From NCBI GenBank assembly GCA_964613155.1, contig CAZTHP010000069.1, positions 1 to 14,523 of the forward strand: 14,523 bases of DNA, written 5' to 3'. The translations under genes and the position numbers were made by a program. The DNA comes from TWA4 sp964613155 (GTDB lineage: Bacteria > Bacillota > Clostridia > Lachnospirales > Lachnospiraceae). The notes below the pieces were generated by a model. It saw nothing but the letters and a program-made list of their open reading frames with translations. It did no database searches and was not told the origin of the DNA. The stretch's first letter is position 1. Every line of letters starts with the position of its first letter. Positions 13,328 through 14,523 of this stretch are shown here, piece after piece.

Positions 13328-14254
13328 ATGAAGAAGAAACTAATTGGTATTTTAGCAGCTGTATTTGTTGCAGCAGGTATTTTTACAGCATGTGGCAGTC
13401 AGACAGGAAAAGATTCCAATCTGGGACAAAACACAGAAAATCAAAGTCAGGTATCAGAAGAAAATACAGGAGAAATTGCGGGAACATTTCGAAGTCTGGA
13501 AGAAATAAAAGCAGATGGAACGATTAAGATTGGTGTGTTCAGCGACAAAAATCCATTTGGCTATGTAGATGCAAATGGAGAAGTGCAAGGATATGATGTT
13601 TATTTTGCCAAAAGAATTGCAAAGGATTTGTTAGGAAGTGAAGATGCTGTTGAATTTGTCTATGTAGAAGCCGCAAATCGCGTGGAATATTTGCAGTCAG
13701 GTAAGGTGGATGTGATTCTTGCAAATTTCACAGTAACCGAAGAACGAGCAGAAAAAGTAGACTTTGCTTTGCCATATATGAAGGTAGCATTAGGTGTGGT
13801 ATCACCGGAAAAGAATTTAATCACCGATGTTGAACAGCTGAAAGGAAAGACTTTGATCGTTGTAAAAGGCACAACAGCAGAAACCTATTTTGGTGAGAAT
13901 TATTCGGAAATTCAGCTTTTGAAGTTTGACGAATATCAGGAAGCCTATGATGCGCTTTTAGACGGAAGGGGCGATGCTTTTTCTACCGATAATACCGAAG
14001 TGTTAGCGTGGGCACTGCAAAATAAAGGATTTCGTGTAGGAGTTGAATCGGTCGGCAGTCTGGATTCCATCGCACCGGCAGTGCAGAAAGGTAACACCGA
14101 ATTGCAGAGTTGGCTCAATGAAGAAATCACAGCACTGGAACCGGAGCAGTTCTTCCATCAGGATTTTGAAGAAACATTGAAACCGGTTTATGGCAGCAGC
14201 GTCGATGCAGATAACCTGGTAGTGGAAGGTGGAAAATTAGAGGAAGCTGAGTAG
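13328..14254 (+). CDS. Amino-acid ABC transporter substrate-binding lipoprotein, probably cysteine/cystine
   Basis: A 308-aa extracellular receptor. The N-terminus is a lipoprotein signal (MKKK, hydrophobic stretch, lipobox FTAC with Cys22) followed by a Gln/Asn/Glu-rich linker to about residue 50. The SBP_bac_3 domain runs from about 53 to 290: SLEEIKADGTIKIGVFSDKN, FGYVDANGEVQGYDVYFAKR, EAANRVEYLQSGKVDVILAN, FTVTEERAEKVDFALPYMKV and a final EQFFHQDFEETLKPVYG. From memory this is very close in pattern to the Campylobacter jejuni cysteine receptor Cj0982 (also FGYVD, VEAANRVEFL, ILANFTxTxxRAExVDF, EQFFHxxxxETL), so cysteine or cystine is the best guess, with glutamate-type amino acids the alternative. 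GGAAGAGG precedes the ATG. Last gene of the four-gene transporter operon, followed by a U-rich terminator. Confidence 0.9.
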   Translation: MKKKLIGILAAVFVAAGIFTACGSQTGKDSNLGQNTENQSQVSEENTGEIAGTFRSLEEIKADGTIKIGVFSDKNPFGYVDANGEVQGYDVYFAKRIAKDLLGSEDAVEFVYVEAANRVEYLQSGKVDVILANFTVTEERAEKVDFALPYMKVALGVVSPEKNLITDVEQLKGKTLIVVKGTTAETYFGENYSEIQLLKFDEYQEAYDALLDGRGDAFSTDNTEVLAWALQNKGFRVGVESVGSLDSIAPAVQKGNTELQSWLNEEITALEPEQFFHQDFEETLKPVYGSSVDADNLVVEGGKLEEAE

Positions 14255-14345
14255 AGCAGAAAAAATACCGTAACAATGCCAATACCAGATAAAAAAATTA
14301 AAAATATAAAAATTATTTAAATTTGGTGTAGTAAAGGTAAAAATT

Positions 14346-14391
14346 AAAGCTGAAAATTCAGTAAAATGGGTTTTTAGCTTTTTCTTTTTTA
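14346..14391 (+). terminator. Intrinsic terminator of the ABC transporter operon
   Basis: AAAGCTGAAAA (14346-14356) pairs with TTTTTAGCTTT (14371-14381) over 11 bp with one G-U pair, around a 14-nt loop, and is followed by TTCTTTTTTATT. It lies 92 nt past the receptor stop codon. Confidence 0.75.
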
Positions 14392-14441
14392 TTCACATAT
14401 TCGTCAAAGTAAAAGTTTTTATGAATTTTCTATCTGATGTA

Positions 14442-14469
14442 TTGATATTGAATGCAAACTACGTATAGT
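14442..14469 (+). promoter_or_regulatory. Candidate promoter of the gene at the right edge
   Basis: TTGATA (14442-14447), 16-nt spacer, TATAGT (14464-14469). ACTA-CGTA-TAGT at 14458-14469 is a small inverted repeat over the -10, which would suit an autoregulatory antitoxin operator. Confidence 0.45.
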
Positions 14470-14502
14470 ATAAGTGCAGTAGCAATGAAAGGAGTTGACG
14501 AT

Positions 14503-14523
14503 ATGGCTACCACTACAAATTTC
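14503..14523 (+). CDS. 5' end of a probable RelB/DinJ-type antitoxin gene (cut by window edge)
   Basis: Only seven codons are visible, MATTTNF. The start is well supported by AAAGGAG (14488-14494) 8 nt upstream and by a candidate promoter. From memory, many RelB/DinJ-family antitoxins of gut Firmicutes begin MATTTNF or very similarly before a ribbon-helix-helix domain, so a type II toxin-antitoxin operon probably starts here. Seven residues cannot prove the family. Confidence 0.45.

Overview
The window looks like a chromosomal segment of a low-GC, Gram-positive anaerobe, most likely a Clostridia/Lachnospiraceae-type gut bacterium. The basis is A+T-rich DNA, strong AGGAGG-type ribosome sites, TTGACA/TATAAT-like promoters, a Gram-positive-style lipoprotein signal and the mix of protein families. 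No species is claimed.

Layout. (1) 1-3034, + strand: a tandem-repeat tract, an EamA/DMT-type exporter, a 29-bp repeat array, a voltage-gated-type potassium channel with two C-terminal TrkA-C (RCK-C) domains, and a flavin reductase-like flavoprotein. (2) 3179-4063, - strand: a TrmH/SpoU-family RNA 2'-O-methyltransferase, convergent with the flavoprotein across a 20-bp hairpin. (3) 4064-4619: non-coding apart from a decayed aldo/keto reductase fragment on the + strand, then a terminator. (4) 4620-8626, - strand: a probable operon, in transcription order a uroporphyrinogen-decarboxylase (URO-D/MtaA-like) family protein, a DcuC-type carrier and a GltS-type sodium symporter. It is divergent from a PucR/CdaR-type regulator (8859-10430, + strand). 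The shared intergenic region holds opposed promoter candidates and a 9-bp inverted repeat. This looks like a self-contained uptake and metabolism module with its own regulator. (5) 10570-14254, + strand: a complete polar amino-acid ABC transporter (two permeases, ATPase, lipoprotein receptor). The receptor resembles the cysteine receptor of Campylobacter. A strong promoter and a CCTATC-N5-GATAGG dyad precede the first gene. (6) 14503 to the end: the first seven codons of a probable RelB/DinJ-type antitoxin.

The most unusual feature lies between the genes. Several intergenic spaces are filled with short degenerate tandem repeats, each with its own sequence and period (about 26/52, 29, 22/44, 40 and 12 bp). 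In two cases the stop codon of the upstream gene is itself part of the first repeat unit: TAA at 1090-1092 recurs every 29 bp, and TGA at 11885-11887 is the start of a 22-bp unit. In a third case (40 bp, after the ATPase) this is plausible but weaker. One array carries a 100-N assembly gap, so its true length is unknown. The central module (4620-10430) has none of these arrays and looks more A+T-rich, which suggests a different history.

Limits: all family assignments come from reading motifs and from memory of the families. No database search, structure prediction or composition calculation was run.
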